From Amphritea sp. (lineage in GTDB: Bacteria; Pseudomonadota; Gammaproteobacteria; Pseudomonadales; Balneatricaceae), in NCBI RefSeq assembly GCF_016744155.1, contig NZ_JADGEW010000005.1, positions 1-64,000 of the forward strand: a DNA stretch of 64,000 bases, read 5' to 3'. The position numbers and the translations under genes are program-made. Under the pieces are notes generated by a model that ran no database searches, was not told the origin of the DNA, and worked only from the letters and a program-made list of their open reading frames with translations. The first letter of the stretch is position 1; each line of letters opens with the position of its first letter. Positions 25,386 to 37,391 of the stretch are shown one piece after another.

Positions 25386-28005
25386 TATTCTCTTCACGTT
25401 CTTTAAAGCCAAAAATATCTTCTAGGGCGGCACTGTCATTGCCAGCCTTACCTAGCCCTTTCAGGACAAATTGCAGGAATAGAGCGGTGTCTTCCTGACC
25501 ATCGCTATCATCCTCTATCCACTGTCGTGCAGCAACCCGAACTTTCCAGCAACAGCTGGCATATTCTAGTCCAAGCAGCGCTTCAGGTGTTTGTGAGTTT
25601 TCTAAATCTTTCTGCCACAGGCCCATTGCGCTCCATTCTGGCGATAGAGGCCAGATAAAGGAAAAGGCTGCCTGATTTCGCAGGTTTTCCCGGTAGCGAT
25701 AACTAAAGCTGATCGCTTTGTTGGGTGCCGGAAGATAGCGGATTTTTAAATTATTTTCCAATGGGTCGAGTGATTGCTTATCTAACTCAGTGTCAATTGA
25801 TAGCTGTAGATCCGAGTAGGGGCTCCAGCTAGCTTCCGCGGCAAAGTTAGATAGTGACTCAGTATCGACACTGGTATCGCCGTTAAGTTGCACGCTACGG
25901 TCAGCAAAGTAATAGGCTTGTGCCAATCCCAGTCGGGCTTTTTCGCTACCATCGCTTCGATAGAACGCCGAACTGATACCAAGCGACAGCTGTTGGTTGT
26001 CTCCAATCTTATCTAGCCCGGTAAAACGATTTTCCTGGAATAAGCTTTGATAGCTGAAATCAGTCTCGGCAGTATCAAAGTCAGGAATGCCTTGCTGGTC
26101 CACGTCCTCGCTGTAGAGTGCAAATAGTCGAGGCTCCAGTGTTTGAGTGTAATTGTCGGCCTGGCGTTCGAAAATCAAGCCTGAATCAACGCTAAATAAA
26201 CCTGCTGTACGGTTGATGTTGTCGTCTTGTCCGGCAACTTGATCTTCCAGATTATACTGACTAAGCCAGGCTGTTGCCTTTGGTGTCATGTAACCCCAAC
26301 TCCAGACTGTAGGCATGCTGAGAGATGGTTGCAGGTGGAGTCGAGTACCAGTCACCCGGTCAATACCTGCGAGATCATCGATATTACGATCAAATTGAGT
26401 CGCATCAGCGAGGTAGCTGAGGACAAACTCCTGTGATCGGTTATAAATGTGGCGTCCTTCCACCTGTAATTGCGGTATTCGCTGATAGGGGGACTTACTG
26501 TTATTAATAGTTTGATAACTGTGGGCTTTGAGTGTGGCAGACCAGTTATCTTCGCTGTAAGTTGCCTGAGCCTGTTGATCCAGATGGTTGGAGCGGTCGA
26601 CCTTTAGACTAGATCCCAGATCATCGAAGTATTTATCATCGCTGATAGCGTTGTAATCGACCAGAGTGCTCCAGCCTTCCTGGTGTCCTGTATGGTCTAC
26701 ACCAACAGCCCAGCGGTCTCGTTTAGTTTGATCATCCTTAATTAACAGACCGGTGCTGAGAGCCTGTTGGCCATAGTCGTTTAGGTAACGGAACTCATTT
26801 TCAAGTAATAGGCCGCGTTTAGTAAATACCTTGGGTGTCAGGGTGTCATCGTAGTTCGGTGCCAGATTGAAATAATAGGGTATAGCAATCTCAAGGCCGT
26901 CCTCATTTGAATGGCCGAATGATGGAAGCAGGAAGCCAGAGTGGCGCTGATCATCAATCGGAAATTCCAGATAGGGGAAATAGAAAACCGGTGTGTCAGC
27001 AATTTTAAGGGTGGCGTGGCGCGCGGTACCGAAACCACGATTGGGGTCCAGTACCAGAGAATCTGCTGCTAATTCCCAGCTTTCATCGTTGGGCGGGCAG
27101 GTAGTATAAGTACTTTGTTCCATCCTCAATCTATTGTCCTGCATGCGGATGATTCGGTGAGCATCACCCCGCAGGGATTGTGCATGTACTACATAGTCGG
27201 CACGACTAACAACGGTCTCACCGGTTATTGCATTGGTTTGCGCTTGGGTGCCCCGCAATAACATTCCAGGTTCTCTGAATTGTACATTGCCGATCATGTT
27301 GACCTGATTGGATATCTGATCAAATTCAGCTGAGTCGCTACGCAGATAGCGACCTTGTTGACGTAACTCAACATTCCCTTCGAGGCGGGTCAGACCGCCC
27401 AATTGGGTCTCCGAGCGATCCGCATCGATTTTTAATTTGTCCGGGCTTACAGATGAGCCTTGTCCGGTATCGCTTTGAGTCTCAGGTTCAATATATACAC
27501 CATGGCAAGCTTTTGATGCTTCGGCTATTGGGTACCAGTCCAGATTGGCGTATCGTTTATCTGCGAGGTTGGCTGTTTCAACCGGACTCTTTATAGGAGC
27601 TGAAAGGGTGTTGAGTCCTGTTGTTGTCTGAACGTCAGATGCAGTAACTGGTTTTGCCGTGACCGATGATGCTGAAATTGCCTGATTATCAAGGCAGGAC
27701 CAGCCGCCGGAGGCATTTGTTTCGCATACCCAAGCACCGTCAATCTGTTGAATAGGTTTGACGGAAGCATATTCTGCAGGCTGTATTTTATCAGTGCCGC
27801 TGGTGGCATTTTGTGCCGCAGCTTCCGATAGTTGGTTATTTCCCTTATCAGGGTTATCACATTGCCAGTCCTGGCCATTTTCCATTGTGCAGGTCCATAG
27901 CGCATTTTGGATATCTGAATCCAAATTGGCCGCGTGCAGGATCGCAGGCATTGTGGCGATGACCGCCAGTGTCAGTGTGTAGGAAGAACGTCTTGAGAAC
28001 GGCAT
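25375..28005 (-). CDS. lptD: LPS-assembly outer-membrane protein LptD
   Basis: An 876-residue outer-membrane translocon component that, with LptE, inserts LPS into the outer leaflet. A signal peptide (about 1-25) is followed by a cysteine-containing N-terminal segment with two WTC/WSC motifs. Next comes the OstA/LptA-like periplasmic domain (from about residue 190, LKIDADRSETQLGGLTRLEGNV), and then a long beta-barrel with DDQRHSGFLLPSFGHSNEDGLE. It begins the lptD-surA-pdxA-rsmA-apaG-apaH-glpE-cca-folM run. Confidence 0.96.
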   Translation of the reverse strand: MPFSRRSSYTLTLAVIATMPAILHAANLDSDIQNALWTCTMENGQDWQCDNPDKGNNQLSEAAAQNATSGTDKIQPAEYASVKPIQQIDGAWVCETNASGGWSCLDNQAISASSVTAKPVTASDVQTTTGLNTLSAPIKSPVETANLADKRYANLDWYPIAEASKACHGVYIEPETQSDTGQGSSVSPDKLKIDADRSETQLGGLTRLEGNVELRQQGRYLRSDSAEFDQISNQVNMIGNVQFREPGMLLRGTQAQTNAITGETVVSRADYVVHAQSLRGDAHRIIRMQDNRLRMEQSTYTTCPPNDESWELAADSLVLDPNRGFGTARHATLKIADTPVFYFPYLEFPIDDQRHSGFLLPSFGHSNEDGLEIAIPYYFNLAPNYDDTLTPKVFTKRGLLLENEFRYLNDYGQQALSTGLLIKDDQTKRDRWAVGVDHTGHQEGWSTLVDYNAISDDKYFDDLGSSLKVDRSNHLDQQAQATYSEDNWSATLKAHSYQTINNSKSPYQRIPQLQVEGRHIYNRSQEFVLSYLADATQFDRNIDDLAGIDRVTGTRLHLQPSLSMPTVWSWGYMTPKATAWLSQYNLEDQVAGQDDNINRTAGLFSVDSGLIFERQADNYTQTLEPRLFALYSEDVDQQGIPDFDTAETDFSYQSLFQENRFTGLDKIGDNQQLSLGISSAFYRSDGSEKARLGLAQAYYFADRSVQLNGDTSVDTESLSNFAAEASWSPYSDLQLSIDTELDKQSLDPLENNLKIRYLPAPNKAISFSYRYRENLRNQAAFSFIWPLSPEWSAMGLWQKDLENSQTPEALLGLEYASCCWKVRVAARQWIEDDSDGQEDTALFLQFVLKGLGKAGNDSAALEDIFGFKEREENNDY

Positions 28006-28137
28006 TCAGATAGTCCATTAGGCGGAGAAGAAAAACATCTATTTCTCTTATCGCTAAACCTTGATTCGAGTAACATACCTCATAGAGGGTGGCATGATAA
28101 AACATTCAGCTATAACAACGCTAGGGGATTGATAAAT

Positions 28138-30717
<2,580 letters not shown>

Positions 30718-30744
30718 TGGTTCGAGTGAGTGGTATAAAAGAAA

Positions 30745-31806
30745 TCAGCTTCCAGGGGCGAGTTCCATCGGCTCAACTTTAGGCATTGCGGGTGATTTTT
30801 CTGCCTGTCTATCGATAATCCGGTTTTTTAAAATGCCTCGCAGCTGTCGGGTAAGCCATAGAGGTTCTCTCCGCGGGTCATTAGTGCGCTGATTCAGACG
30901 TATTTGCTGATAGCCGTTATTGCCACTTCGGCGAATAGTGCGCTTGCGTAGTGCTGCTTGCTGCTGCTTAACTTGATTGCTGTTAAACCATAGATCCAGT
31001 ACTGGGGCCTTGGTTTCAGAGAGCATCTCAATCAACTTTGGCGCTGAGCTGTCTATAGGTTGAACCGGATCAAGCAATACTAAATAACGATCCTTTTGGT
31101 TTTCATCCTGAGAAAAGTAGTGCATGGCCCAGGTCGCTCCTTCACCAATCCCGAGTATGACGGTCAAGTTTCCATCCAGATTCTTGAGCTGGTCAGAGGC
31201 TAGCTGCCCCAGCTCGGTAACTAGTTTGTTGTAGTCAGAATCATTGATTTCCTCAGAGGCATTTGTTGACGTTGTTTCCGGAGTTGAAATTGTATCTTCA
31301 ACCGGTGATTCTGGCGGCTCTTCAGCACCCTCAGTTGTCGTTTGAATCTGACTTCTCTCCTGCAGGACCGGGAGTGTGCGCTCTGGGATAGCCTTAGCAG
31401 GTTGTTCTGGCAAGGTTAGGCTCAGGGTGTTCCAGTCGTATTCAGTCATTTGAGTGCGAAGAGGACGCACTATTGATGGCCAGTCTGCGCCGGTATCTCT
31501 GTCAGGAAAGATTAGAATGCTACCGACAGGTGATGGACTTGCTGCTTTCTGCAGTAGGGCCAGCTGTTTTTGATCGTTGAGTTCCAGCCATATTACTGCT
31601 GTCTCAGAATCTTGTGCTTTAGCCAGGTCTGTCTGGCGTTGTTGCGCAGGATCAGGCATGGCGCGCGCAGGTGTAGTATCAGCCTCACTGTTTTCAATGC
31701 TATCTGAGGCGGGTACTGAATTTTCTACAGCGGTATCCTCTGCTGCAGGCAGTGCGGTTACAGAGCTTAAAAAAAGTGTAAAAATCAGTGGCTTAATCAG
31801 TTTCAT
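30745..31806 (-). CDS. DUF3530 family alpha/beta-hydrolase-like exported protein
   Basis: A 353-residue exported protein with an N-terminal signal peptide (about 1-22). A low-complexity Ser/Thr/Glu/Pro-rich stretch is interrupted by a core with an alpha/beta-hydrolase look: ILIFPDRDTGADWPSIVRPL and the nucleophile-elbow-like ILGIGEGATWAMHYF (G-x-G instead of the usual G-x-S-x-G). The missing serine at the elbow suggests it may not be a conventional esterase. It converges with djlA. Function unknown. Confidence 0.8.
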   Translation of the reverse strand: MKLIKPLIFTLFLSSVTALPAAEDTAVENSVPASDSIENSEADTTPARAMPDPAQQRQTDLAKAQDSETAVIWLELNDQKQLALLQKAASPSPVGSILIFPDRDTGADWPSIVRPLRTQMTEYDWNTLSLTLPEQPAKAIPERTLPVLQERSQIQTTTEGAEEPPESPVEDTISTPETTSTNASEEINDSDYNKLVTELGQLASDQLKNLDGNLTVILGIGEGATWAMHYFSQDENQKDRYLVLLDPVQPIDSSAPKLIEMLSETKAPVLDLWFNSNQVKQQQAALRKRTIRRSGNNGYQQIRLNQRTNDPRREPLWLTRQLRGILKNRIIDRQAEKSPAMPKVEPMELAPGS

Positions 31807-31922
31807 GTTTCGATTATTAAAGAGCCAGCAGATATTAGCAAGAACAAAGCTGGTTGAGTTTCAAAGCGGGGAAAGTACAATAGCCGGATTCTTCTCTCTC
31901 TATTACTTTCCGAGTTATGCTA

Positions 31923-32591
31923 ATGGCTGATTATAAGATTGCTCCATCTATTCTATCTGCAGATTTTGCCCGTCTGGGTGAAGAGGTAGATAACGTCCTT
32001 GCCGCCGGTGCTGACTACGTACATTTCGATGTAATGGATAATCACTATGTACCTAACCTGACGATCGGTCCTATGGTATGTAAAGCATTGCGTAATCATG
32101 GCATTGAAGCGCCGATTGATGTGCACCTGATGGTGAAGCCAGTGGACCGTCTGATCGGTGACTTTATTGAAGCTGGCGCCAGTATTATTACTTTTCATCC
32201 TGAGGGTTCTGAACATATCGATCGTTCATTGCAGATGATTCGCGAGGGTGGCTGCAAGTCTGGATTGGTGTTTAATCCGGCAACGCCATTGAGCTATCTG
32301 GATTACGTAATGGATAAAGTTGATATGATTCTGCTGATGTCAGTAAATCCGGGTTTTGGCGGTCAAAAGTTTATTCCGGCGACCCTGGATAAACTGAAGC
32401 AGGCCCGTAAGTTAATTGATCAGAGTGGCTACGATATCCGTCTAGAGGTTGACGGTGGAGTTACAGTGGCCAATATTGCTGAGATTGCTGCGGCGGGTGC
32501 AGATACCTTCGTCGCGGGCTCAGCAATATTTAATACGGATGACTACCAAGCGACTATCGATAAGATGCGTGCTGAGTTGGCTACAGTCTGA
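31923..32591 (+). CDS. rpe: Ribulose-phosphate 3-epimerase
   Basis: A TIM-barrel enzyme of 222 residues that interconverts ribulose-5-P and xylulose-5-P. It has [36 protein letters not shown] with the metal ligands, HLMVKP and [12 protein letters not shown], and ends with the phosphate-binding VAGSAIF region. ATG 31917 is also possible; 31923 (MADYKIAPS) matches family N-termini and has better spacing to GAG. It precedes gph, as in Pseudomonas. Confidence 0.97.
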   Translation: MADYKIAPSILSADFARLGEEVDNVLAAGADYVHFDVMDNHYVPNLTIGPMVCKALRNHGIEAPIDVHLMVKPVDRLIGDFIEAGASIITFHPEGSEHIDRSLQMIREGGCKSGLVFNPATPLSYLDYVMDKVDMILLMSVNPGFGGQKFIPATLDKLKQARKLIDQSGYDIRLEVDGGVTVANIAEIAAAGADTFVAGSAIFNTDDYQATIDKMRAELATV

Positions 32592-32605
32592 ACAAGATAG
32601 CGGCA

Positions 32606-33295
32606 TTGAAATCGCTATTTAAGGGGGAGTTACCCCAGCTGGTTCTCTTTGACCTTGACGGTACTCTGCTGGACAGTGTCCCTGATCTGGCGCTAGCTGT
32701 TGATCGGATGCTGACCGCTATGGGGATGCCGGAAGCGGGTGAAGACAGAGTACGTAACTGGGTCGGCAATGGCGCTCAGATGCTAGTGAAACGTGCTCTG
32801 GTCGGCCTCGACTCTCCTGTGGGAAGTGAGCCTGAGCTTGCACTTGCACTGTTTGATCGGGCGTTTCCACTATTCTTACAGCACTATAGCGCCTGTTGTT
32901 CAGAAAAAAGCAAACTATATTCAGGTGCTATTGAGCTGTTGACTGCTTTGCAGTCAGCACAGGTAGAGATGGGGCTGATTACTAATAAACCGATCAGCTT
33001 TACTGAAACGCTGATGGATGACTTTGGCCTTAATGACTATTTTCCAATCATCTTAGGTGGTGATAGTCTGACTGAGAAAAAGCCACATCCTTTACCTTTG
33101 CTGTATGCGATGGAAAAGGCGGGTGTCGGCCCTGAAAAAACCTTAATGGTGGGTGACTCCCGCAGCGATATTGAAGCGGCCCAGGCAGCAGGCTGTAAAG
33201 TGGTCGCTGTTACCTATGGTTATAATCATGGCGAACCGGTTGCCCGTTATGCTCCAGATCTGATTGTTGATAACCTGGCAGAGCTGATTAACTGA
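32606..33295 (+). CDS. gph: Phosphoglycolate phosphatase (HAD family)
   Basis: A 229-residue HAD hydrolase that dephosphorylates 2-phosphoglycolate, produced notably during DNA 3'-end repair. The nucleophile motif is LFDLDGTLLDSV, followed by LITNKPISFTETLM, KPHPLPLLYAM and the Mg-binding VGDSRSDIEAAQAAG. Translation seems to start at TTG 32606, since no in-frame ATG precedes the HAD motif. It lies 14 bases after rpe. Confidence 0.94.
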   Translation: MKSLFKGELPQLVLFDLDGTLLDSVPDLALAVDRMLTAMGMPEAGEDRVRNWVGNGAQMLVKRALVGLDSPVGSEPELALALFDRAFPLFLQHYSACCSEKSKLYSGAIELLTALQSAQVEMGLITNKPISFTETLMDDFGLNDYFPIILGGDSLTEKKPHPLPLLYAMEKAGVGPEKTLMVGDSRSDIEAAQAAGCKVVAVTYGYNHGEPVARYAPDLIVDNLAELIN

Positions 33296-34210
33296 TCAGT
33301 TATTTACAGCTTCATCCAGTTCATCGAAAAGAGCCGTTCTGGCTGAGTTACATACCGCAAGTACTCCGGGATGACTGACCCTGCGTTCCAGTGATATGGC
33401 ATAAAACCTTTCCCGTATATCATCCATACGACCGATAACTTCAACGCCATATTGGCGGGTCATCTGTTGGGCTATAACCGTTGGCGCACAAAAAATACCG
33501 GCACCGGAAAGTCCAAAGGCTTCAATCAATGCCGTATCGGCACACTCTACCTGAATATCTGGTCGGATTTTGTGACGCTCAAACCAACGTTTAAGGCCTA
33601 TTCCCCGTTCAGTTTCGGCTGAAGGCATGAGCATCGGAGCGCCTTCAAGAGACGCTGGGAAGTTTGCCCGGTAAGTTGCCGCAACGTCCGGAGTGGCAAA
33701 GAAACTAAGACCACATTCGCCTAAGAGATGGTTATAACCACGAATATGAAAACTAGCATCTAAGGGACGGTCAGCCAGTACCAGATCCAGCTTTTGGGTT
33801 GCCAGATCAGCCAAAAGGCTGGGTAGTGGCCCTTCTTCGCAGATTAACCGGCTGGGGTCACTCTGCTTTAAAGCTGGCTCTAAAAGATGATAAGTAATTA
33901 ATTTTGGCAGTACATCGGCAATGCCAATGTTAAAGCGCTGTTGCTTGAGGGTAGCCGGGTTATGGATACTCTGTTTTAGTTCATCTCCTAATAGAAATAT
34001 ATCCTCAGCATAGTTAAGTGCATGCTGTCCGGCTTTAGTTAACTTCAGGTTTCGCCCGCGTTTTTTAAATAGAGGGGCTCCCAGCTCCTGTTCGAGTAAT
34101 TTTATCTGGCCACTGATCGTTTGAGGGGTTAGATGAAGTTTCTCGCTGGCCCGGTTAATACTGCCTTCCTGAGCAGCTACAAGAAAGTAACGCAGATGTT
34201 TGAAATTCAT
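33296..34210 (-). CDS. nhaR: NhaR-like LysR-family regulator
   Basis: A 304-residue LysR regulator. The winged helix (INRASEKLHLTPQTISGQIKLLEQEL, LFKKRGRNLKLTKAG) and the effector domain (GIADVLPKL, LLGECGLSFF, ALIEAFGLSGAGIFCAPTVIA) match NhaR, the Na+-responsive activator of nhaA in E. coli. No Na+/H+ antiporter gene is next to it here, so its targets are elsewhere or different. Its stop abuts the gph stop within the palindrome AACTGATCAGTT, and the long gap to trpE lies upstream of its start. Confidence 0.8.
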   Translation of the reverse strand: MNFKHLRYFLVAAQEGSINRASEKLHLTPQTISGQIKLLEQELGAPLFKKRGRNLKLTKAGQHALNYAEDIFLLGDELKQSIHNPATLKQQRFNIGIADVLPKLITYHLLEPALKQSDPSRLICEEGPLPSLLADLATQKLDLVLADRPLDASFHIRGYNHLLGECGLSFFATPDVAATYRANFPASLEGAPMLMPSAETERGIGLKRWFERHKIRPDIQVECADTALIEAFGLSGAGIFCAPTVIAQQMTRQYGVEVIGRMDDIRERFYAISLERRVSHPGVLAVCNSARTALFDELDEAVNN

Positions 34211-34296
34211 AGGAGTGCCAGTTATTAAGAAAATTACTTCGTAAAAATCTTACTATCTTTATAGTAAATTCGTATTTTATTTATGATTTACTCGAC

Positions 34297-34508
34297 TATA
34301 CTGTGACTTATCGAGTTTGTCATGACCTCTCTGGTTCTCCCCTAACAGGTCAGGGTAAGCGAGTTGTTAGCAAGGATGTAAAGGTTAAGATTGTAAAAAG
34401 TTGTTAAGTAAGTTGTTGTAAGCAAGTTGTAAGGTTTTCCTCATGCCTTAAAGTAAGTGGACTCTCATCCAAACATTATCCCGGCTCCCAAGGCCGGTTT
34501 TTTTTGCC
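34297..34508 (+). ncRNA. Candidate small RNA with promoter and intrinsic terminator
   Basis: This stretch has no ORF but has a TATACT -10-like hexamer (34297-34302) and ends in a hairpin followed by eight T residues (CCGGC...GCCGG, about 34483-34507). Between them are several AAGTTGTTAAG/AAGTTGTTGTAAG/AAGTTGTAAGG repeats (about 34371-34435). The -35 is weak and no known RNA family is recognised, so a leader of the trpE transcript or an unexpressed relic are alternatives. Confidence 0.35.
34483..34508 (+). terminator. Intrinsic terminator upstream of trpE
   Basis: A GC stem (CCGGC/GCCGG) is followed by T8 and then by a second hairpin, GCCTGTTT/AAACAGGC (34506-34527). It lies about 430 bases before trpE, so it most likely ends an upstream transcript rather than acting as the trp attenuator. 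Confidence 0.65.
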
Positions 34509-34752
34509 TGTTTTTTAGTAAACAGGCGTGGGCTGTGTTTCTCAAATGAGAAAGCGAGATATAGCTTTCGGCTATCTTTTTATTTCGCACGCTGCCTATT
34601 TCCTTGCCCGCATAGAGTCGGCTGGACTCATTTGCATCCTCACAGCATTTAGTTGGATTAATAAAGTTACTCTGGTGCTCTTGTCTCAGTTGATTCAGGG
34701 GTGAGGCTGCTATAAAGTTGAGACTCTGAATTAACGATTGTCTGGAAACACT

Positions 34753-34830
34753 GTGTCAGATTTGCTAGCCCCCATTGAGATAATTCTGCTTACCCGTTAT
34801 GGCGGTGAGCGTTGGCGATGGCGTAACTGA
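34753..34830 (+). CDS. Putative trp leader peptide (Trp-Arg-Trp)
   Basis: A 25-codon reading frame from GTG 34753 to TGA 34828 ends in the residues RWRWRN, that is two Trp codons separated by one Arg. It begins ten bases after a GGA and lies about 105 bases before trpE. Leader peptides with closely spaced Trp codons control trpE by attenuation in enteric bacteria and in Pseudomonas putida. I do not see a textbook U-run attenuator right after it, though hairpins such as TGCTT...AAGCA (near 34860-34875) are present. Too short for certainty. Confidence 0.45.
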   Translation: MSDLLAPIEIILLTRYGGERWRWRN

Positions 34831-34934
34831 GCCCCGCATATCAGTTATTACATCCGGCCTGCTTTGAAAAAGCATACGGAATATATTTCAAATATCCTGT
34901 TGATCAAACCTCAGGATAGCGACGAGTACAAACC

Positions 34935-36419
34935 ATGAATCCTGAACAATTTGCAGAGTTATCAGCTCAAAACTTCAACCGTATCCCTGTTGTTCGTGAA
35001 GTATTAGCGGATCTGGATACCCCTTTGTCCACTTATATGAAGCTGGCAAACCAGCCCTATAGTTATCTGCTGGAGTCAGTTGAGGGCGGTGAGAAGTGGG
35101 GGCGGTATTCCATTATCGGTCTGCCTTGCAGAACCGTTCTTAAAGTATTTGGCCATAGCATTCGGGTAGAAACTGACGGTGAAGTTGTTGAGCAAGCAGA
35201 GGTTTCTGACCCTCTTGAGTTTGTTGAGCAATTCCAGGCCCGTTATCGGGCGGCGGAATTACCGGGCCTGCCTCGTTTTAACGGCGGGCTGGTGGGTTAT
35301 TTTGGCTATGACTGTGTTCGTTATGTGGAAAAAAGACTGGCAGAGAGTGTTCCAGAAGATGTAATTGGCACACCTGATATTTTACTGATGGTATCCGATG
35401 AAGTCGTAGTGTTTGATAACCTCAGTGGCAAACTGATATTGATCAGTCATGCAGACCCAGCAGTAGAAGATGCTTTAGGTGAAGCTGAGTTGAGGCTGGA
35501 TGAGCTGGTAAGTCGCTTACGTTTTTCTGTGCCTCACCAAGATACCCAACCGACAGAGCGCCGTGAAGTTTCTGAATCAGAATTTAAGTCCAGTTTCGGT
35601 GAGCAGCAATATAAGGATTCAGTTGATCGCATCAAAGAGTACATACTCGCCGGTGATGTGATGCAGACCGTTATATCTCAACGAATGACTATCCCTTTTA
35701 CCAGCAGCCCTCTGGATCTTTATCGCGCACTGCGTTGTCTTAATCCTTCGCCATACATGTATGTTTTGCATCTGGGAGACCATCATGTAGTGGGATCATC
35801 TCCTGAGATTCTTGCACGGGTAGAAGATAGATTAGTCACGGTGCGGCCAATTGCCGGAACTCGTCCACGGGGAGAAACCGAGGCCGAGGACAAAGCGTTA
35901 GAACAAGACCTGCTGGCTGATCCTAAAGAGATCGCTGAACACTTAATGCTGATCGACCTGGGACGTAATGATGTAGGTCGTGTTGCGGAGATTGGCAAAG
36001 TTGAACTGACCACTCAGATGGCTGTAGAACGTTATTCACACGTAATGCATATCGTTTCTAACGTGATAGGCCATCTGAAACCGGATGTATCGGTTATGGA
36101 TGTATTGCGTGCTACCCTGCCTGCCGGCACTTTGAGTGGAGCGCCTAAGGTGCGGGCCATGGAAATCATAGATGAATTGGAACCGGTAAAGCGCGGTATC
36201 TATGGTGGTGCTGTTGGTTATCTATCATGGAACGGTAATATGGATACGGCTATAGCGATTCGTACCGCTGTGATTGAAAACGGTCAGCTGCATATACAAG
36301 CAGGCGCCGGTATTGTTGCTGATTCTGTGCCTACCTCCGAGTGGGATGAAACTATGAATAAGGGTCGGGCTATCTTTAAGGCTGTGGCCATGGTCGAACA
36401 AGGGTTAGACAATCTCTGA
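34935..36419 (+). CDS. trpE: Anthranilate synthase component I
   Basis: A 494-residue chorismate-utilising enzyme that makes anthranilate from chorismate with ammonia delivered by TrpG. It shows the tryptophan feedback site segment [21 protein letters not shown] (LLES). The catalytic domain has [54 protein letters not shown] and [19 protein letters not shown]. No trpG follows in this window, so the trp genes are split, as in Pseudomonas. Confidence 0.98.
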   Translation: MNPEQFAELSAQNFNRIPVVREVLADLDTPLSTYMKLANQPYSYLLESVEGGEKWGRYSIIGLPCRTVLKVFGHSIRVETDGEVVEQAEVSDPLEFVEQFQARYRAAELPGLPRFNGGLVGYFGYDCVRYVEKRLAESVPEDVIGTPDILLMVSDEVVVFDNLSGKLILISHADPAVEDALGEAELRLDELVSRLRFSVPHQDTQPTERREVSESEFKSSFGEQQYKDSVDRIKEYILAGDVMQTVISQRMTIPFTSSPLDLYRALRCLNPSPYMYVLHLGDHHVVGSSPEILARVEDRLVTVRPIAGTRPRGETEAEDKALEQDLLADPKEIAEHLMLIDLGRNDVGRVAEIGKVELTTQMAVERYSHVMHIVSNVIGHLKPDVSVMDVLRATLPAGTLSGAPKVRAMEIIDELEPVKRGIYGGAVGYLSWNGNMDTAIAIRTAVIENGQLHIQAGAGIVADSVPTSEWDETMNKGRAIFKAVAMVEQGLDNL

Positions 36420-36438
36420 TTGCTGTTTTGATCGATAG

Positions 36439-36462
36439 AAAACCTCCTTTTGGAGGTTTTTT
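36439..36462 (+). terminator. trpE intrinsic terminator
   Basis: AAACCTCC-TTTT-GGAGGTTTTTTT forms a clean hairpin with T-run 20 bases after the trpE stop. Confidence 0.9.
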
Positions 36463-36813
36463 TATTGTTTGTTATCAGGGTTCATAATATTTTCTTCAGA
36501 CATGGTTCTATTTCTAGAGGTGTACCCATTTTGTTTTTTTCTTTCCAGATTAGGTTCTTGTTAGTGTTTTATAAACACTTGTTTTGTATGAGATTAATAT
36601 TTACTGAAACAATGTTTCGTTCCTAACTATCTGATTTATAAGAAAACCCAACTTGGGTAGTGGTTTTCTTTTCATCTGTTTTCGCTACTCGTAAACTTTA
36701 GTTGTGTCATGGCTTGGGGCATAGATTGAATGTATCAGGGAGTGGTATTTAGGTATTTTCAGGGAACGCCATAACAGTGGGGGGGTGCTCATCTTTATGT
36801 AGAGGTAAAGAAG
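36463..36813. other. AT-rich intergenic stretch with two inverted repeats
   Basis: No gene is visible here. AGTGTTT-TAT-AAACACT lies near 36564-36580, and AGAAAACC...GGTTTTCT (36641-36668, with CCCAACTTGGG inside and TTTTC after) could be a weak terminator. The rest shows nothing I recognise. A promoter for the following small lipoprotein would be expected here. Confidence 0.4.
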
Positions 36814-37077
36814 ATGAGAACTTTAGGCATACTCTTTGTAGCTGTTTTAATGGCTGGGTGTGCGTCAAACAGATCTCAATATAGCGCCTGGCAAGAGGGT
36901 GTTGGGTTGGGAAACGCACAATCAGGTGGATGTGGTATTGCTGCTTCTGTAATGATGGATAAACGTTCAGTTTTCGATTTTAGCGTACTTCGATCATATG
37001 TTAAGTTTAGTGATGAAGAGATAAAGATCGGTTTTTTCCGGCAAGCTAATTGTATCCCTAAGCGGGAGCTGTGGTAG
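36814..37077 (+). CDS. Small predicted lipoprotein
   Basis: An 87-residue protein starting with a short signal sequence and the lipobox LMAGC (Cys16), so it should be lipid-anchored after cleavage. The mature part is about 70 residues with a glycine-rich segment (GVGLGNAQSGGCGIAAS) and no family I recognise. GAGGTAAAGAAG precedes the ATG, which supports translation. It is isolated between two long intergenic regions. Confidence 0.55.
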   Translation: MRTLGILFVAVLMAGCASNRSQYSAWQEGVGLGNAQSGGCGIAASVMMDKRSVFDFSVLRSYVKFSDEEIKIGFFRQANCIPKRELW

Positions 37078-37346
37078 CCGTCGCTGAGAAACTATTTGCT
37101 CTCTGTATGCTTTATATAGCGCTTCAAGTTTTTGAGGCTGGTGGTTCTTAAAACCTTCAAAAGGCATACAGATTGGCTTTTGGCTCAACGAGTTCGTAAT
37201 TCCCTTATCTACATCAGTTAGATATAGATTTAGTTTAGAATCGCTTCATTATGATGTCTTCGTACCAAGCACTCACTGTGTGTATCTGGATATTAAAATT
37301 GCCCTATTTTATTGCTACCGGCTTTATAGTTGTGACGAAAAAGTAT
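37078..37346. other. Intergenic region upstream of the zinc-regulated GTPase
   Basis: No gene is supported. CTGTATGC (37103-37110) and GCATACAG (37164-37171) form an 8-bp inverted repeat around 53 bases that contain smaller hairpins; this may be a structured terminator region of the preceding lipoprotein gene. Confidence 0.4.
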
Positions 37347-37371
37347 TAATTTGTTATATTATAACAAATTA
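37347..37371. promoter_or_regulatory. Zur operator (zinc-uptake regulator box)
   Basis: A perfect palindrome with 12-bp arms around a single central T: the inner arm is AATTTGTTATA and its exact complement follows. The core GTTATA-T-TATAAC equals the GTTATAnTATAAC core of gammaproteobacterial Zur sites. It ends about 20 bases before the start of the COG0523 gene and overlaps the likely -10, so zinc-loaded Zur would repress that gene. Confidence 0.85.
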
Positions 37372-37391
37372 GCCAGTCGCAGACCTTTCCT

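Noticed and set aside
33289-33300. Palindrome AACTGATCAGTT at the gph/nhaR junction
   Set aside because: It arises from the two overlapping stop-codon regions and has no T-run; not evidence of an operator.
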